Assembly: GCF_011927955.1 (NCBI RefSeq)
Contig: NZ_JAATJN010000001.1
Coordinates: 3,534,001 to 3,598,000 of the forward strand
Origin: Brevibacterium marinum
Lineage (GTDB): Bacteria > Actinomycetota > Actinomycetes > Actinomycetales > Brevibacteriaceae
Length of the DNA stretch: 64,000 nt
Direction: 5' to 3'
A program made the position numbers and the translations under genes. The notes beneath the pieces are model-generated. The model was not told the DNA's origin. It did not search any database and saw only the letters and a list, made by a program, of their open reading frames with translations. Below are positions 8,715-18,287 of the stretch, in pieces (the stretch's first letter is position 1; each line of letters opens with the position of its first letter).

Positions 8715-9167
8715 ATGACGAATGTGCTGCTCACACCGCAACGTCCGCCTCTGCCCGTCGGCGGTCTGGACGACGCCGCCTCCACCCCCGGACCTGCCGT
8801 CGTCTTCTCCTCCCCTACTGACGCCGACGTCTCCGGGACCGAGCACCGCGAGGCACCCCGACGCCACGACACAGAGTCGGCCCTGGCCGTGCGTCCCGTC
8901 GCCTACCGCGAGTCCGAGGGTCCCTGGCATCAGCTCGGCTATGAAGCAGCCGATCATTGGCAGGGCCTCTCCACTGAGCTGCGCGAACGGCTGATCGCCG
9001 ACCGAACGGCCCCACTCAGCGTGGCCGAGTACTCCGCCACGACCAACGGCGCGAGTGCGTCGATGATCACGAACAATTGGGTTCACTCGGGCTCGCCGCG
9101 CATGTACCGCGTCGCAGGTGAGCTGCGTGAACTGACCGAGGTGCTCGCGGAGATCTTGACCAGCTGA
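8715..9167 (+). CDS. Hypothetical protein, 150 residues
   Basis: A soluble 150-residue protein not recognised as any family. The third codon position is rich in G and C, as in the neighbours, which supports it as a real gene. The N-terminal 50 residues are proline- and alanine-rich and probably disordered. The C-terminal half is more compact (EGPWHQLGYEAADHW, MITNNWVHSGSPRMYRVAG, ELTEVLAEI). A CAAGAT hexamer lies six bases before the ATG and there is no Shine-Dalgarno sequence, so translation may be leaderless. It stands alone between an oppositely oriented operon and a regulator remnant. Its function is unknown. Confidence 0.65.
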   Translation: MTNVLLTPQRPPLPVGGLDDAASTPGPAVVFSSPTDADVSGTEHREAPRRHDTESALAVRPVAYRESEGPWHQLGYEAADHWQGLSTELRERLIADRTAPLSVAEYSATTNGASASMITNNWVHSGSPRMYRVAGELRELTEVLAEILTS

Positions 9168-9255
9168 TGTCCTTTTGTGGCGAACCGCTCTTCCCTTCGC
9201 AGTCAGGGTCTCTCACGCCTACCGGCTCCGCGTTTGATGGCCCCGGTTGCCCTCG

Positions 9256-9462
9256 ATGGCTGAGACATTTAGTTACCGCCCACCGCCGCAAGGCGGCCAC
9301 GGGCTCCTGCAGGGACCGGCCGAGCTCGGTCCGGGCGTATTCCACCCGCGGCGGAACATCGGCGACTGCCTCTCTGGTCACGAGCCCATCGATGACCAGC
9401 AAACGCAGCGTCAACATCAGCACCTTCGGGGTGATGTCGCCGGTCGCGATCGGCAGGAGCGT
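9256..9462 (-). pseudogene. Decayed HxlR-family regulator fragment
   Basis: On the minus strand the frame reads GDITPKVL, MLTLRLLVIDGLVTREAV, VPPRVEYARTELGRSL and PVAALRRWA in order. This is the recognition helix, wing and C-terminal helix of HxlR-type winged-helix regulators. The first half of the domain, including the conserved cysteine region, is missing, and no start codon with a ribosome site is present. Downstream the frame drifts into unrelated text overlapping the neighbouring gene. It is a truncated remnant of about 69 codons in the 422-base gap between the hypothetical gene and ndh. Confidence 0.75.
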
Positions 9463-9488
9463 GCCACCCCACCCTCACCGGTGAATGC

Positions 9489-9531
9489 GAAGAACGCCGA
9501 GAGCGCATCAATTGCACTCTCGGCGTTCTTC
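9489..9531 (-). terminator. Hairpin terminator after ndh
   Basis: Perfect 15-bp inverted repeat, GAAGAACGCCGAGAG (9489-9503) against 9517-9531, with a 13-base loop, 58 bases past the ndh stop. There is no clear T-run, which is common in actinobacteria. Confidence 0.8.
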
Positions 9532-9589
9532 AGAACTCATCAGGGTTCACATCACGGTCGGCCCCGGATGCGAATCCTGCACTCAGGCA

Positions 9590-10963
9590 TCAGGCCTTGG
9601 CCGATTCCTTCTTGGGAGCCGGCTTCGAGTTAGCCGCCTCGACGAAGTTCTTGCGCGGAACATCGAGGTCTGCCAGCGGCATGGTGTCGCGTCCGAGGAC
9701 GGCGTTGAGGATCCAGTTGCCGAAGACCCTGACCTTGCGATCCACGGTGGGGATCGCGTAGCCGTGGTAGGCGCGGTGCATCAGCCAGGCCAGAGTGCCA
9801 CGGGCTTCGAAGTCGCCCATCTGCGAGACGCCCTTGTACAGCCCGAGGCCGGCAACGGTTCCGATGGTCTTGTGGAAGTACTGCTTAAACTCGGTCTCTC
9901 CGCGCAGTGCGGCGAGAACGTTGGCAGCCAGCACGGGAGCCTGACGCACAGCGTGCTGGGCGTTGGGCACGCAGTAACCACCCACACCGCCACCGGAGAG
10001 ATCAGGCACGGCGGCGTTGTCGCCGGCAGCCCATGCGCCTTCGACCACACCGTTGTCGCCCTCGACCCGCAGATCGGCGCGCACGGTCACCCGGCCGCGC
10101 TCGTCGAGAGGCAGGTCGGAGTCGACGAGGATCGGGTTGGCCTTGACACCGGCCGACCACACGATCGTGTCGGCGTCGAATTCTTCACCGCTGGAGAGCT
10201 TGATGTGCTTGTCGGTGCAGTCCTCGAGGAAGGTCTCGAGGTAGACGTCGATGCCGCGCTCACGCAGGTGCTCGACGACCCAGCGAGCCTGAGCTTCGCC
10301 GACCTCGGGCATGACACGCTCGAGGGCCTCGACGAGGACGAAGCGGACATCGGCTTCGGTCAGCGTCTCGTACTGCGCCACAGCGGAGCGGATGACGTCT
10401 TCGAGTTCCGCGATGAGCTCGATGCCGGCGAATCCGCCGCCGACGAAGACGAAGGTCAGCGCCTTGCGACGCTCGTCATCGTCTTCCATCAGGGAGGCAT
10501 CGGCCAAGCGGCTGAGGAGGTGATCGCGCAGTGCGACGGCTTCCTCGATGCGCTTGAGGGCGATGGCGTTCTCCTTGAGGCCGGGGATCGGCAGAGCACG
10601 CGCCACCGAACCGGCGGCCATGACGATGTGGTCGTAGTCGAGTTCGAATGCTTCGTCGTTCTCGGGCTCGACCGTGACGAACTTGTCGCCGTGGTTGATC
10701 GAGGTGACCTTCGCGGTGATGACCTCAGCACCGGAGAGGTTGCGACGCAGAGGCACGACGGCGTGACGCGGTTCGACGGAACCGGCCGCCACCTCGGGGA
10801 GGAACGGCAGGTAGGTCATGTACGGATTGGGATCGACCACGGTCACTGTGGCTTCGCCACGACCAAGGTTCTTCAACAGATTCTGAGCGGTAACGAGACC
10901 GAGGTAGCCGCCACCGACGACGAGGATTCGAGGACGCAGTTTTGAGTTTCTGATGAGTGCCAT
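9590..10963 (-). CDS. ndh: Type II NADH:quinone oxidoreductase
   Basis: A 457-residue single-subunit NADH dehydrogenase that passes electrons from NADH to menaquinone without pumping protons. The FAD-binding dinucleotide fold is RILVVGGGYLGLVTA (residues 13-27) and the NADH-binding fold FVFVGGGFAGIELIAEL begins near residue 170. GAWAAGDNAAV is the second FAD motif. The C-terminal 60 residues (WLMHRAYHGYAIPTVDRKVR, FGNWILNAVLGRD) form the amphipathic membrane anchor seen in the family. The gene is monocistronic with a strong hairpin behind it. A TAAGAT box six bases before the ATG suggests leaderless transcription, and a palindrome overlapping the -35 region suggests control by a repressor. 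Confidence 0.96.
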   Translation of the reverse strand: MALIRNSKLRPRILVVGGGYLGLVTAQNLLKNLGRGEATVTVVDPNPYMTYLPFLPEVAAGSVEPRHAVVPLRRNLSGAEVITAKVTSINHGDKFVTVEPENDEAFELDYDHIVMAAGSVARALPIPGLKENAIALKRIEEAVALRDHLLSRLADASLMEDDDERRKALTFVFVGGGFAGIELIAELEDVIRSAVAQYETLTEADVRFVLVEALERVMPEVGEAQARWVVEHLRERGIDVYLETFLEDCTDKHIKLSSGEEFDADTIVWSAGVKANPILVDSDLPLDERGRVTVRADLRVEGDNGVVEGAWAAGDNAAVPDLSGGGVGGYCVPNAQHAVRQAPVLAANVLAALRGETEFKQYFHKTIGTVAGLGLYKGVSQMGDFEARGTLAWLMHRAYHGYAIPTVDRKVRVFGNWILNAVLGRDTMPLADLDVPRKNFVEAANSKPAPKKESAKA

Positions 10964-10969
10964 ATCCCC

Positions 10970-10975
10970 ATCTTA
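10970..10975 (-). promoter_or_regulatory. Likely -10 box of ndh
   Basis: On the minus strand TAAGAT is followed by six bases (GGGGAT) and the ndh ATG, so the transcript would begin at or next to the start codon. Confidence 0.5.
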
Positions 10976-10982
10976 GGCCCTT

Positions 10983-10996
10983 GTGAAAACTTTCAC
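10983..10996. promoter_or_regulatory. Candidate operator upstream of ndh
   Basis: GTGAAA-N2-TTTCAC inverted repeat lying in the -35 region of the proposed ndh promoter and within the 78-base gap to the subtilase gene. Position and symmetry suit a repressor site; the protein is unknown. Confidence 0.4.
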
Positions 10997-11041
10997 TAAT
11001 TGCATCGACGCTCCAGATCAGAGCTTCGGCACCAGGTCCGG

Positions 11042-12337
11042 TCACCGCCGTCGACGAACGAAAACCACCGTCGAGATCACGAACAGGATCACCGCGATGA
11101 CGCCTCCGGCGCCCAGAACCGAGAACCCGAACATAGGTGTCGACTGCGATGAGACGACGTCCTTGGGCGCGACCGCCTTCGGGTTGTTCTCCTCTGCCGG
11201 TGCGGCTGTTCCGGTCTCGGCCGGGTCTGCCTTCGCGCGCCTGTGCATCGTCACCCAGTCCTCGAGGTCGCCGGCCGCGCTGGGCACCGTCTTCGGCACC
11301 TCGGCCGACATCGCCGCCTTCGGATCGATCCGGCCCCACCCGACGATCGGATCCGGCTCGCCCTTCTCACTCTGACCTTTGTGGCCGGGCACGGGCTTGG
11401 CCGTCGACGTCAGTTGGGCGGTGACCTCGTCGGCGCTGAGGTCCGGGTCCTCCGCGCGTATCAGCGCCGCGACTCCCGAGACGATGGGTGAGGCGAAGGA
11501 GCACCCCTGCCCTTCGGCATAGCCGCCCGAGTAGTACGGGATCGGGATGTCCTCGGCGGGTCCCATGAGGTCCACGGCCGTGCCGGGGGCGGTGGATTCT
11601 TCGAGCACCTTGTTGTCCTTGCCCAGACCGCCGACGCCGATGACACCGGGAACCGTCGACGGCGACCACGCCTGTGTCGCCCCCTGCGAGGCATTGCCGA
11701 CGCAGGCCACGACGACGACGTCCTTCTCATAGGCGTAGGCGAAGGACTCATCCCAGCTCTGCGGCCAGGCAGGGTCGTCCCAGCCCAGCGACATGTTGAT
11801 GACCTCGGCTCCGGAGTCGACAGCCCACCGGATCGCCTGGTCGGCCTGTTCACGGGTCGAACCCGACTCCTCCGGCCGGTCGGGCCCCAGCCACATCGAA
11901 GCGGAGAGGATGTCGGCGTCGGGGGCGACTCCTGTGGGCCCGGCGCCCTTGCCCTGGCCGGCGATGACTCCCGAGACGGCAGTGCCGTGATGGATCGTGG
12001 TCTTCCCGCCGATGGGGGTCTTGCCGTCCTTGTCGAGTCCGCTGAAGTCCTTGGACTTGCTGACCACGCCTTTGAGGTCCTCGTGTTCGGTGTTGACGCC
12101 GGAGTCGATGACGGCGACCTTCGCACCTTCGCCCGTGGACTTCTTCCACATATCGTCGATGCCGTACTTCTTGATGTACCACTGCCCCGGGCCGGGCTCC
12201 GGCGCCGCCAAGGCCGGCTGAGTCGTGCCCAGGACCAGACCCAGCACGAGTGAGCCGACGACGGCGAATCTCGCGGTGCGCTTTCGGACACGTGGGCGCT
12301 CGGCTGCTGTCGATGCGCGGGCGGGCTCGGACGTCAC
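11042..12337 (-). CDS. Secreted, membrane-anchored subtilase (S8 family)
   Basis: A 431-residue subtilisin-like serine protease with the full triad: Asp78 (VAVIDSG), His117 (HHGTAVSG) and Ser280 (GCSFASP), plus the oxyanion Asn215 (GNAS). An Ala-rich signal peptide with an AxA-type site (PALAAP) covers residues 20-45. After the catalytic domain comes a disordered, charged linker and a C-terminal transmembrane helix (about 405-425) followed by VRRRR, so the enzyme sits on the outer face of the membrane. This layout resembles mycosins, but no ESX secretion genes are in the window. Its ATG overlaps the ppx stop (ATGA). Confidence 0.93.
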   Translation of the reverse strand: MTSEPARASTAAERPRVRKRTARFAVVGSLVLGLVLGTTQPALAAPEPGPGQWYIKKYGIDDMWKKSTGEGAKVAVIDSGVNTEHEDLKGVVSKSKDFSGLDKDGKTPIGGKTTIHHGTAVSGVIAGQGKGAGPTGVAPDADILSASMWLGPDRPEESGSTREQADQAIRWAVDSGAEVINMSLGWDDPAWPQSWDESFAYAYEKDVVVVACVGNASQGATQAWSPSTVPGVIGVGGLGKDNKVLEESTAPGTAVDLMGPAEDIPIPYYSGGYAEGQGCSFASPIVSGVAALIRAEDPDLSADEVTAQLTSTAKPVPGHKGQSEKGEPDPIVGWGRIDPKAAMSAEVPKTVPSAAGDLEDWVTMHRRAKADPAETGTAAPAEENNPKAVAPKDVVSSQSTPMFGFSVLGAGGVIAVILFVISTVVFVRRRR

Positions 12338-13281
12338 GACTGTCGGCGCGCGAGATCGAGCGCGGTGCCGTCGAGGATGTCCGTCTCCGAGACCATGATG
12401 TCGAGTTCAGCTCCCGCTGCCTTGACTGCTGCGTCCATACGGGCGGCGATGCGGGCGAACAGCAGTCCCCCCGCCGCGATCACATCGACGCGACCGGGAT
12501 GCATGTACGGCAGCGCCGCACGAGCGTCCCTGGTCATGCTCAACAGCTTGTCCGCCTGGCCGTCGATGTCCTCGACGCGCAGATGGGTGCCATGGATGCG
12601 GTCACGTTGGTAGCTGGCCAGATCGAGGATGCCTGCGGTGAGCGTGGTGACGGTGCCAGCGACTCCGATCATCGTCCGGGGCGCGGCGAGGTCGACAGCC
12701 TCTGCCGCCTTGTCGAGGTGACCGTCGATGTCGGCGATGGCCGCTTGGATCTGCCCCTGGTCCGGGACGTCGGCGGACATATGGCGTTCGGTCAGACGCA
12801 CGGATCCGATGTCCATGCTCACCGCCGAGGTGACGTCCCGGGTGCCGAGGACCAGCTCGGTGGAACCGCCGCCGAGGTCCATGACGATGAACGGCCCGCT
12901 GTCGAGCCCATGACCGGCGGTGGCCCCGAGGAATGACAGGTGGGCCTCTTCGTCACCGGTGATGACATCGGGCACGACGCCGAGGATGTTGAAGATCCCG
13001 GCGAAGAATTCGTCCCGATTCTTCACATCACGGCTGGCGGAGGTCGCGATGAACCTCAGCTTCTCCGGCGAGAACTCGGCGGCCACCTCGGCGAACTCCC
13101 GGGCCACGGCGAACGTGCGTTCGAGGGCCTCGGGGGCGAACTCACCCGTCGCGTCCACCCCCTGCCCGAGGCGGACGATCCGGGTCTCACGACGAAGCTC
13201 GGTCATTCTCCCCTGTTCGTCGACGTCGGCGATGAGCAGGCGCAGGGAATTGGTTCCGCAGTCGAAGGCGGCAACTCGCAT
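12334..13281 (-). CDS. ppx: Ppx/GppA-family exopolyphosphatase
   Basis: A 315-residue protein of the Ppx/GppA family, which removes terminal phosphate from polyphosphate or hydrolyses pppGpp. The actin-like fold's first phosphate loop is DCGTNSLRLLIADV (residues 7-20), the second is FIVMDLGGGSTEL (near 134) and the adenosine-type motif GVAGTVTTLTAG is near 207. Length equals that of the short mycobacterial Ppx2/Ppx1 proteins, which lack the C-terminal HD domain of E. coli Ppx. AGGAGAG precedes the ATG. It lies in the conserved divIC-DUF501-ppx order and is coupled to the downstream subtilase by ATGA. Confidence 0.93.
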   Translation of the reverse strand: MRVAAFDCGTNSLRLLIADVDEQGRMTELRRETRIVRLGQGVDATGEFAPEALERTFAVAREFAEVAAEFSPEKLRFIATSASRDVKNRDEFFAGIFNILGVVPDVITGDEEAHLSFLGATAGHGLDSGPFIVMDLGGGSTELVLGTRDVTSAVSMDIGSVRLTERHMSADVPDQGQIQAAIADIDGHLDKAAEAVDLAAPRTMIGVAGTVTTLTAGILDLASYQRDRIHGTHLRVEDIDGQADKLLSMTRDARAALPYMHPGRVDVIAAGGLLFARIAARMDAAVKAAGAELDIMVSETDILDGTALDLARRQS

Positions 13282-13290
13282 GTGACTCTC

Positions 13291-13821
13291 CTATTCGCTC
13301 GGCTCGGCCGATGCTGCTGTGCCGTCGGAAATCGCAGGTACATCGGTCATGAAGGAGATCGCGCGGTCACCGATCGGGTTGATTCCCGGCCCGGCGGCCA
13401 GCGTATGCCCGACGAGGGCGTGCAGGCATTTCACACGGGTGGGCATGCCACCGGCGGAGAAGTCCTTGATCTCGGCCACCTCGGTGATTCCGGCTGTCTC
13501 GCCGATCTCGGAGCGGGTCGCCAGATAGGCGGAATGGGCCTTGGCATAAGCGGCCGCGAGCTCGTCATCGTCGGAGAGCTCCGCGGTCCATTCGGCCATG
13601 ATCCCCGAGGCTTCGAGGCGCGAGCATTCGGCGACGAAGGCGGGGTGGGTGAGGTAGAACGTGGTGGGGAACGGAGTCCCGTCCTCCAAGCGTGGTGCTG
13701 TCGCCACGACCAGGGGTTCACCGGAGGTGCTCCGAGCCGCAATCCCGACGACGCCGCGCGGAATCCGCCCGAGTTGGTCCTTCAGGACTGCGAAGTCCGC
13801 CTCGGTGCACTCTGTGATCAT
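13291..13821 (-). CDS. DUF501 protein
   Basis: A 176-residue soluble protein of the DUF501 family. Recognisable stretches are LGRIPRGVVGIAARS, GTPFPTTFYLTHP and MPTRVKCLHALVGHTLAAGPGINPIG-type text near the C-terminus, where a Cys, two His and the GPG turn are conserved. The family sits between divIC and ppx throughout actinobacteria but has no established function. The start shares a base with the divIC stop, and ppx follows after nine bases, so the three are one operon. Confidence 0.92.
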   Translation of the reverse strand: MITECTEADFAVLKDQLGRIPRGVVGIAARSTSGEPLVVATAPRLEDGTPFPTTFYLTHPAFVAECSRLEASGIMAEWTAELSDDDELAAAYAKAHSAYLATRSEIGETAGITEVAEIKDFSAGGMPTRVKCLHALVGHTLAAGPGINPIGDRAISFMTDVPAISDGTAASAEPSE

Positions 13822-14312
13822 CAGCCCTTCTCCACGGTATTGCCGACCTCTTGAATCGACTCCAGCAACTCAAGGTACCAGGCTTGTTTGCGTTGCGGGC
13901 GGTCCGTATCCGAATCGTCACCGTCGATCGCCTCCTGGTTGGTGACGATGACCGCGTTCTTCCCCTCTTCGACGTAGTACTGATCCTTGCGGGCCTTGCG
14001 CTTGATGTACGCGGGGTCTTTGAGGTTCTCGTTCTTCTCCTGCAGCCCTTCGACCTCGGACTTCGTCGATTCGATCTCGTTGTTGAGCGCCGCGATCTGC
14101 TGGGCCTGTTTGAGCGCGGAGTTGATCGAGGGCAGGAATGTGACGAGCACGATGGCGATGACGAGGAGGAAGATGCCCGTGCGCCAGGACAGCTTCCGCC
14201 TCCGGGTGTCGTCGGTGGGCTGGGCCTCGACGACCGGTTTGGGGCGTCTGCGGGGAGCGGCTCTGCCCGGAGCCGATTTCGGAGCGCTGTTTCTGGGCTT
14301 ACTCGGAACCAT
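13821..14312 (-). CDS. divIC: Septum formation initiator DivIC/FtsB
   Basis: A 163-residue bitopic membrane protein. A basic, proline-rich cytoplasmic tail (residues 1-40) leads to one transmembrane helix (about 44-62). A coiled coil (about 65-100, QIAALNNEIESTKSEVEGLQ) and the conserved DPAYIKRKARKDQYYVEEGK block follow. DivIC/FtsB links FtsL and FtsQ in the divisome. The ATG at 14312 is preceded by GAGGAAAG at good distance; an in-frame ATG further upstream (14363) has no such site. It leads the divIC-DUF501-ppx operon downstream of eno, as in mycobacteria. Confidence 0.92.
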   Translation of the reverse strand: MVPSKPRNSAPKSAPGRAAPRRRPKPVVEAQPTDDTRRRKLSWRTGIFLLVIAIVLVTFLPSINSALKQAQQIAALNNEIESTKSEVEGLQEKNENLKDPAYIKRKARKDQYYVEEGKNAVIVTNQEAIDGDDSDTDRPQRKQAWYLELLESIQEVGNTVEKG

Positions 14313-14699
14313 GTCTCTTTCCTCTGCGACCGGGGATGGGGAAGGTAGCCGCAACACCTCCAAGTGTGCCGTGTCCGCAACCGGAGCGCGAGGATTTCAC
14401 AGTCGTGGCGTGTTCTATTCTTCGAAGCTCCTCCCCGCAGGAACTCCACCCCGAGGAACGGCTCCGAGGGACGGGCCGAGGGATGGTTCCGCCGCCAACT
14501 GCTGCCGCATCGCGCGCACCACCTCACCTCCCCTCCTCCTACAGTTGCGCACCTCTCATAGAGTTACGCGCATCTCACACAACTGGTTTCGCTCAGGGCA
14601 CCGTGAGCACCAAAACCTCTCTGTGCATGGGGTTGATTCGCGACTAACGGTGCAGGGTCAGAGTGTCCACGCCCAGACCGCCTCCACCAGCACGGGAAT

Positions 14700-14720
14700 T
14701 TATGCACAGACTTATCCACA
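14700..14720 (+). promoter_or_regulatory. Pair of perfect DnaA boxes
   Basis: TTATGCACA (14700-14708) and TTATCCACA (14712-14720) both match the consensus TTATNCACA exactly, in the same orientation, with three bases between them. They stand at the edge of an AT-rich stretch (about 14695-14780) in the 444-base gap between divIC and the AbiEi-like gene. The rest of that gap holds nothing else recognised. Confidence 0.6.
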
Positions 14721-14756
14721 GATACGAAGTTACTTATTGCGTATTGATGGCATTTG

Positions 14757-15818
14757 ATGCAATTTAAGTATATGTACAAAACTCTGACGACCCAGGCGAT
14801 CATCAAGCTCGGTTTCTCTCACGAAGACATCCGCTTTGCGCGCAGCTGTTGCCTCCGTCGTCTCTCGCGGGGCGTCTACTCGGTGCGTTATGTCTGCACT
14901 CTCGAGAAGCATCGGCGGCTGTGGGCAAGCATCGAGGAGGGCACACACTCCGAGTTCAAACAGTACGGGGACATCCGAGACGAGATCGTGGAACTCGATG
15001 CCGCGGTCATGGCACGCTGCGAAGTTCGGTTCGAAAAGGCGAGGATACAGAAGAAGGCGACGTCAGATGCCGACGCTGACCCAAACGAGCAGGCACAATC
15101 GCCGACGAACCAACCAACCGCCGAGGTGTTCTCCCACATTTCCGCGGCTCTCATCCACGGGCTTCCGGTCGCCTACCCGGTGACCCACCAGGTCGAAGTG
15201 GTCCGTCCTCGAATCAACCGCAGATTCAAGAGCATCCACGTCAGGGGCGCAACGATCCCGAAGCACCATCGACAACGAGTACTCGGAACAGAAGTGACCA
15301 CGCTCGAGCGCACGCTCATCGACGTGGCACGGGCCTACAATCCGGACATCGCGGTCTCCATGCTCGACAGCGCCCTGCGCCGCGGCCTCACCACGAGAGA
15401 GAAGATTCTCACGACACTGTCCCAGTGCCTGGAGGTCCGAAACACCAAGAAGGTTCATCTCGCTCTCGACCTCGCCGACGCACGACGAGAATCCCCGGCC
15501 GAATCGATCGCTGCAGTGAGATTCTTCCAGCACGGAATCGATGGCTTCATCCCCCAAGTCGAGTTCGAAGCGGCCTCGTTGCGATCGCGGATCCGTGTCG
15601 ACTTCTTCCACAAAGCGGCTCGGCTGGTCGTCGAGATCGACGGCATCGGCAAACTGTATCTCGGGTCGGGAGTGCCGCGAGACGAACTCGAACGGGAGCG
15701 ACGTCGGGAGCAGTGGCTGCGCGATCGGAACTGGCGGGTCATCCGAATCAGTTGGAAGGAGCTGTTCAAAGCGTCCAAGTTCGACGAGATCAGACGAGTC
15801 GTCATGTCCACCAGGTGA
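14757..15818 (+). CDS. AbiEi/DUF559-like protein with a Vsr-type nuclease-like C-terminus
   Basis: A 353-residue protein. Residues 1-50 resemble the winged-helix start of AbiEi-type proteins (LSRGVYSVRYV). The middle (HISAALIHGLPV, VTTLERTLIDVARAY) is the usual AbiEi antitoxin-like core. The C-terminal 90 residues (RIRVDFFHKAARLVVEIDGIGK, then REQWLRDRNWRVIRISW) fit the PD-(D/E)XK fold of DUF559/Vsr-like nucleases. In that motif the Asp and the EID glutamate are present. Such orphan genes are common in actinobacteria and have no proven role. The start is uncertain (ATG 14757 or 14772), and no ribosome site is visible. No toxin partner lies next to it. Confidence 0.75.
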   Translation: MQFKYMYKTLTTQAIIKLGFSHEDIRFARSCCLRRLSRGVYSVRYVCTLEKHRRLWASIEEGTHSEFKQYGDIRDEIVELDAAVMARCEVRFEKARIQKKATSDADADPNEQAQSPTNQPTAEVFSHISAALIHGLPVAYPVTHQVEVVRPRINRRFKSIHVRGATIPKHHRQRVLGTEVTTLERTLIDVARAYNPDIAVSMLDSALRRGLTTREKILTTLSQCLEVRNTKKVHLALDLADARRESPAESIAAVRFFQHGIDGFIPQVEFEAASLRSRIRVDFFHKAARLVVEIDGIGKLYLGSGVPRDELERERRREQWLRDRNWRVIRISWKELFKASKFDEIRRVVMSTR

Positions 15819-15988
15819 TGTCTCGGGATTCTCCACTCAAGTCCCGGGGCAACCCCTCACTCGCGCCAGCTTGGACGACCCCTGCAGATGGACGAATTGC
15901 GAGGGAATGTAGGAGCTGTTGAACGCCGAGGTGGATTCGTCAGCGATGGGAAGAATTGCACGCAGCTGTAGGAACAGACGATGAAACG

Positions 15989-16040
15989 CGCCGAGGCGGG
16001 GCCCGGCGATCGTGGAAGATCACCCGACCCCGCCTCGGCG
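15989..16040. terminator. Shared terminator between the AbiEi-like gene and eno
   Basis: A 13-bp perfect inverted repeat, CGCCGAGGCGGGG (15989-16001) against 16028-16040, with a 26-base loop. It lies in the 281-base gap between convergent genes and can serve both. Confidence 0.75.
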
Positions 16041-16099
16041 AATGAAGCCGTTCAGCGCTCCAGCGCACCGGCGTTCCAGCCCACCGGCGCCCCAGCTTC

Positions 16100-17383
<1,284 letters not shown>

Positions 17384-17486
17384 TTACTCCTTCGCAATTG
17401 GTTTCACATGGGGAACATGTGCCTGCAGGACAGCTTAATGCACCGGAGCAGCCGGCTCGGTCCCCGTCAGCAGGATCCGCGCCGAC

Positions 17487-18287
17487 TCAGTCGAGATCAG
17501 CGGGGGCCAGCAGGAGTCGACGCAACGTTGCAGGGCTCATCGGGTCCATCCCATGCTCGAGCAGATAGTCCTCGACGCCGTTGTCGCCGTATTTCGCGTC
17601 GATCGAGTCGAGAACCTTCGCCATCAGTTCCGGTGGTGCCGCGGTGGCGGTCTCGGCGAGGTTGCCGGAGATGCCGGCATCGGCGAAGTTCTTCACGATG
17701 TTCTCCAGGAAGCCGCCGGAGAGGTGTCGGGAGGTGATCGAGTATTCGTCGAGGATCTCGTGGCGTCCGACTCCGAGGAGGGTGAGGACGAACGCCGCGA
17801 TCACCCCGGTTCTGTCCTTGCCGGCCGAGCAGTGGAAGATCACGCCGCCCTCGCAGCTGTCAGCGATGATGTCGACGGCTTTGGCCAGACGGGGGCCGAA
17901 ATGGTCGATCATGAGGTCGTAGATCCTGCTCAGCGAGCGGTCGGAGAGGTCCATCCCCGTCTCTTCCGCGACCCGCTTCATCTCTTCGATGCTGAGCTGC
18001 TTCGCGGGGAAGAAACGATCGTCGAAGATGGGCAGTTCGATGTGATTCACGTCGAGTCCGTCGAGGGCGTCCGGCAGCTTCGACCGTTCCCCGATGTCGC
18101 GCAGGTCGATGACGGTGCGGATGCCGAGGGCTCGGATGTCGGCGCGCGCTTTGTCAGTGAGCTGGGCCAGACCGTCGGAACGGTAGACCTTCCCCACCTC
18201 GACGGTGGATTCCCCCGCCGAGGTGGGGGACCCTCCGATGTCACGGAAGTTGAATGTGCCCTCGATGTCGATGCGATCCAAGCTCAC
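17487..18287 (-). CDS. Tyrosine/serine protein phosphatase (DSP-like)
   Basis: A 266-residue phosphatase of the Y_phosphatase3 family (mycobacterial PtpB type). The signature P-loop is HCSAGKDRTG with Cys153 as nucleophile. FNFRDIGG near residue 13 and YRSDGLAQL near 35 are the conserved N-terminal elements, and VIDLRD near 59 holds the general-acid region. Some family members act on phospholipids or are secreted; no signal peptide is seen here. Its ATG overlaps the mazG stop (ATGA), so the two are co-translated between mazG and eno. Confidence 0.92.
   Translation of the reverse strand: MSLDRIDIEGTFNFRDIGGSPTSAGESTVEVGKVYRSDGLAQLTDKARADIRALGIRTVIDLRDIGERSKLPDALDGLDVNHIELPIFDDRFFPAKQLSIEEMKRVAEETGMDLSDRSLSRIYDLMIDHFGPRLAKAVDIIADSCEGGVIFHCSAGKDRTGVIAAFVLTLLGVGRHEILDEYSITSRHLSGGFLENIVKNFADAGISGNLAETATAAPPELMAKVLDSIDAKYGDNGVEDYLLEHGMDPMSPATLRRLLLAPADLD

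Noticed and set aside
9485..10945. Long plus-strand reading frame of 486 codons
   Set aside because: It is the antisense of ndh; the ndh reading has recognisable FAD and NADH motifs, while the other does not resemble any protein.
11042..12337. Type VII (ESX) secretion locus based on the mycosin-like subtilase
   Set aside because: No EccB, EccC, EccD or WXG100 genes are in the window; the subtilase sits in a ppx operon.
14690..14780. Chromosomal replication origin
   Set aside because: Only two DnaA boxes and no dnaA, dnaN, rpmH or parAB genes are nearby; kept only as a DnaA-binding candidate.
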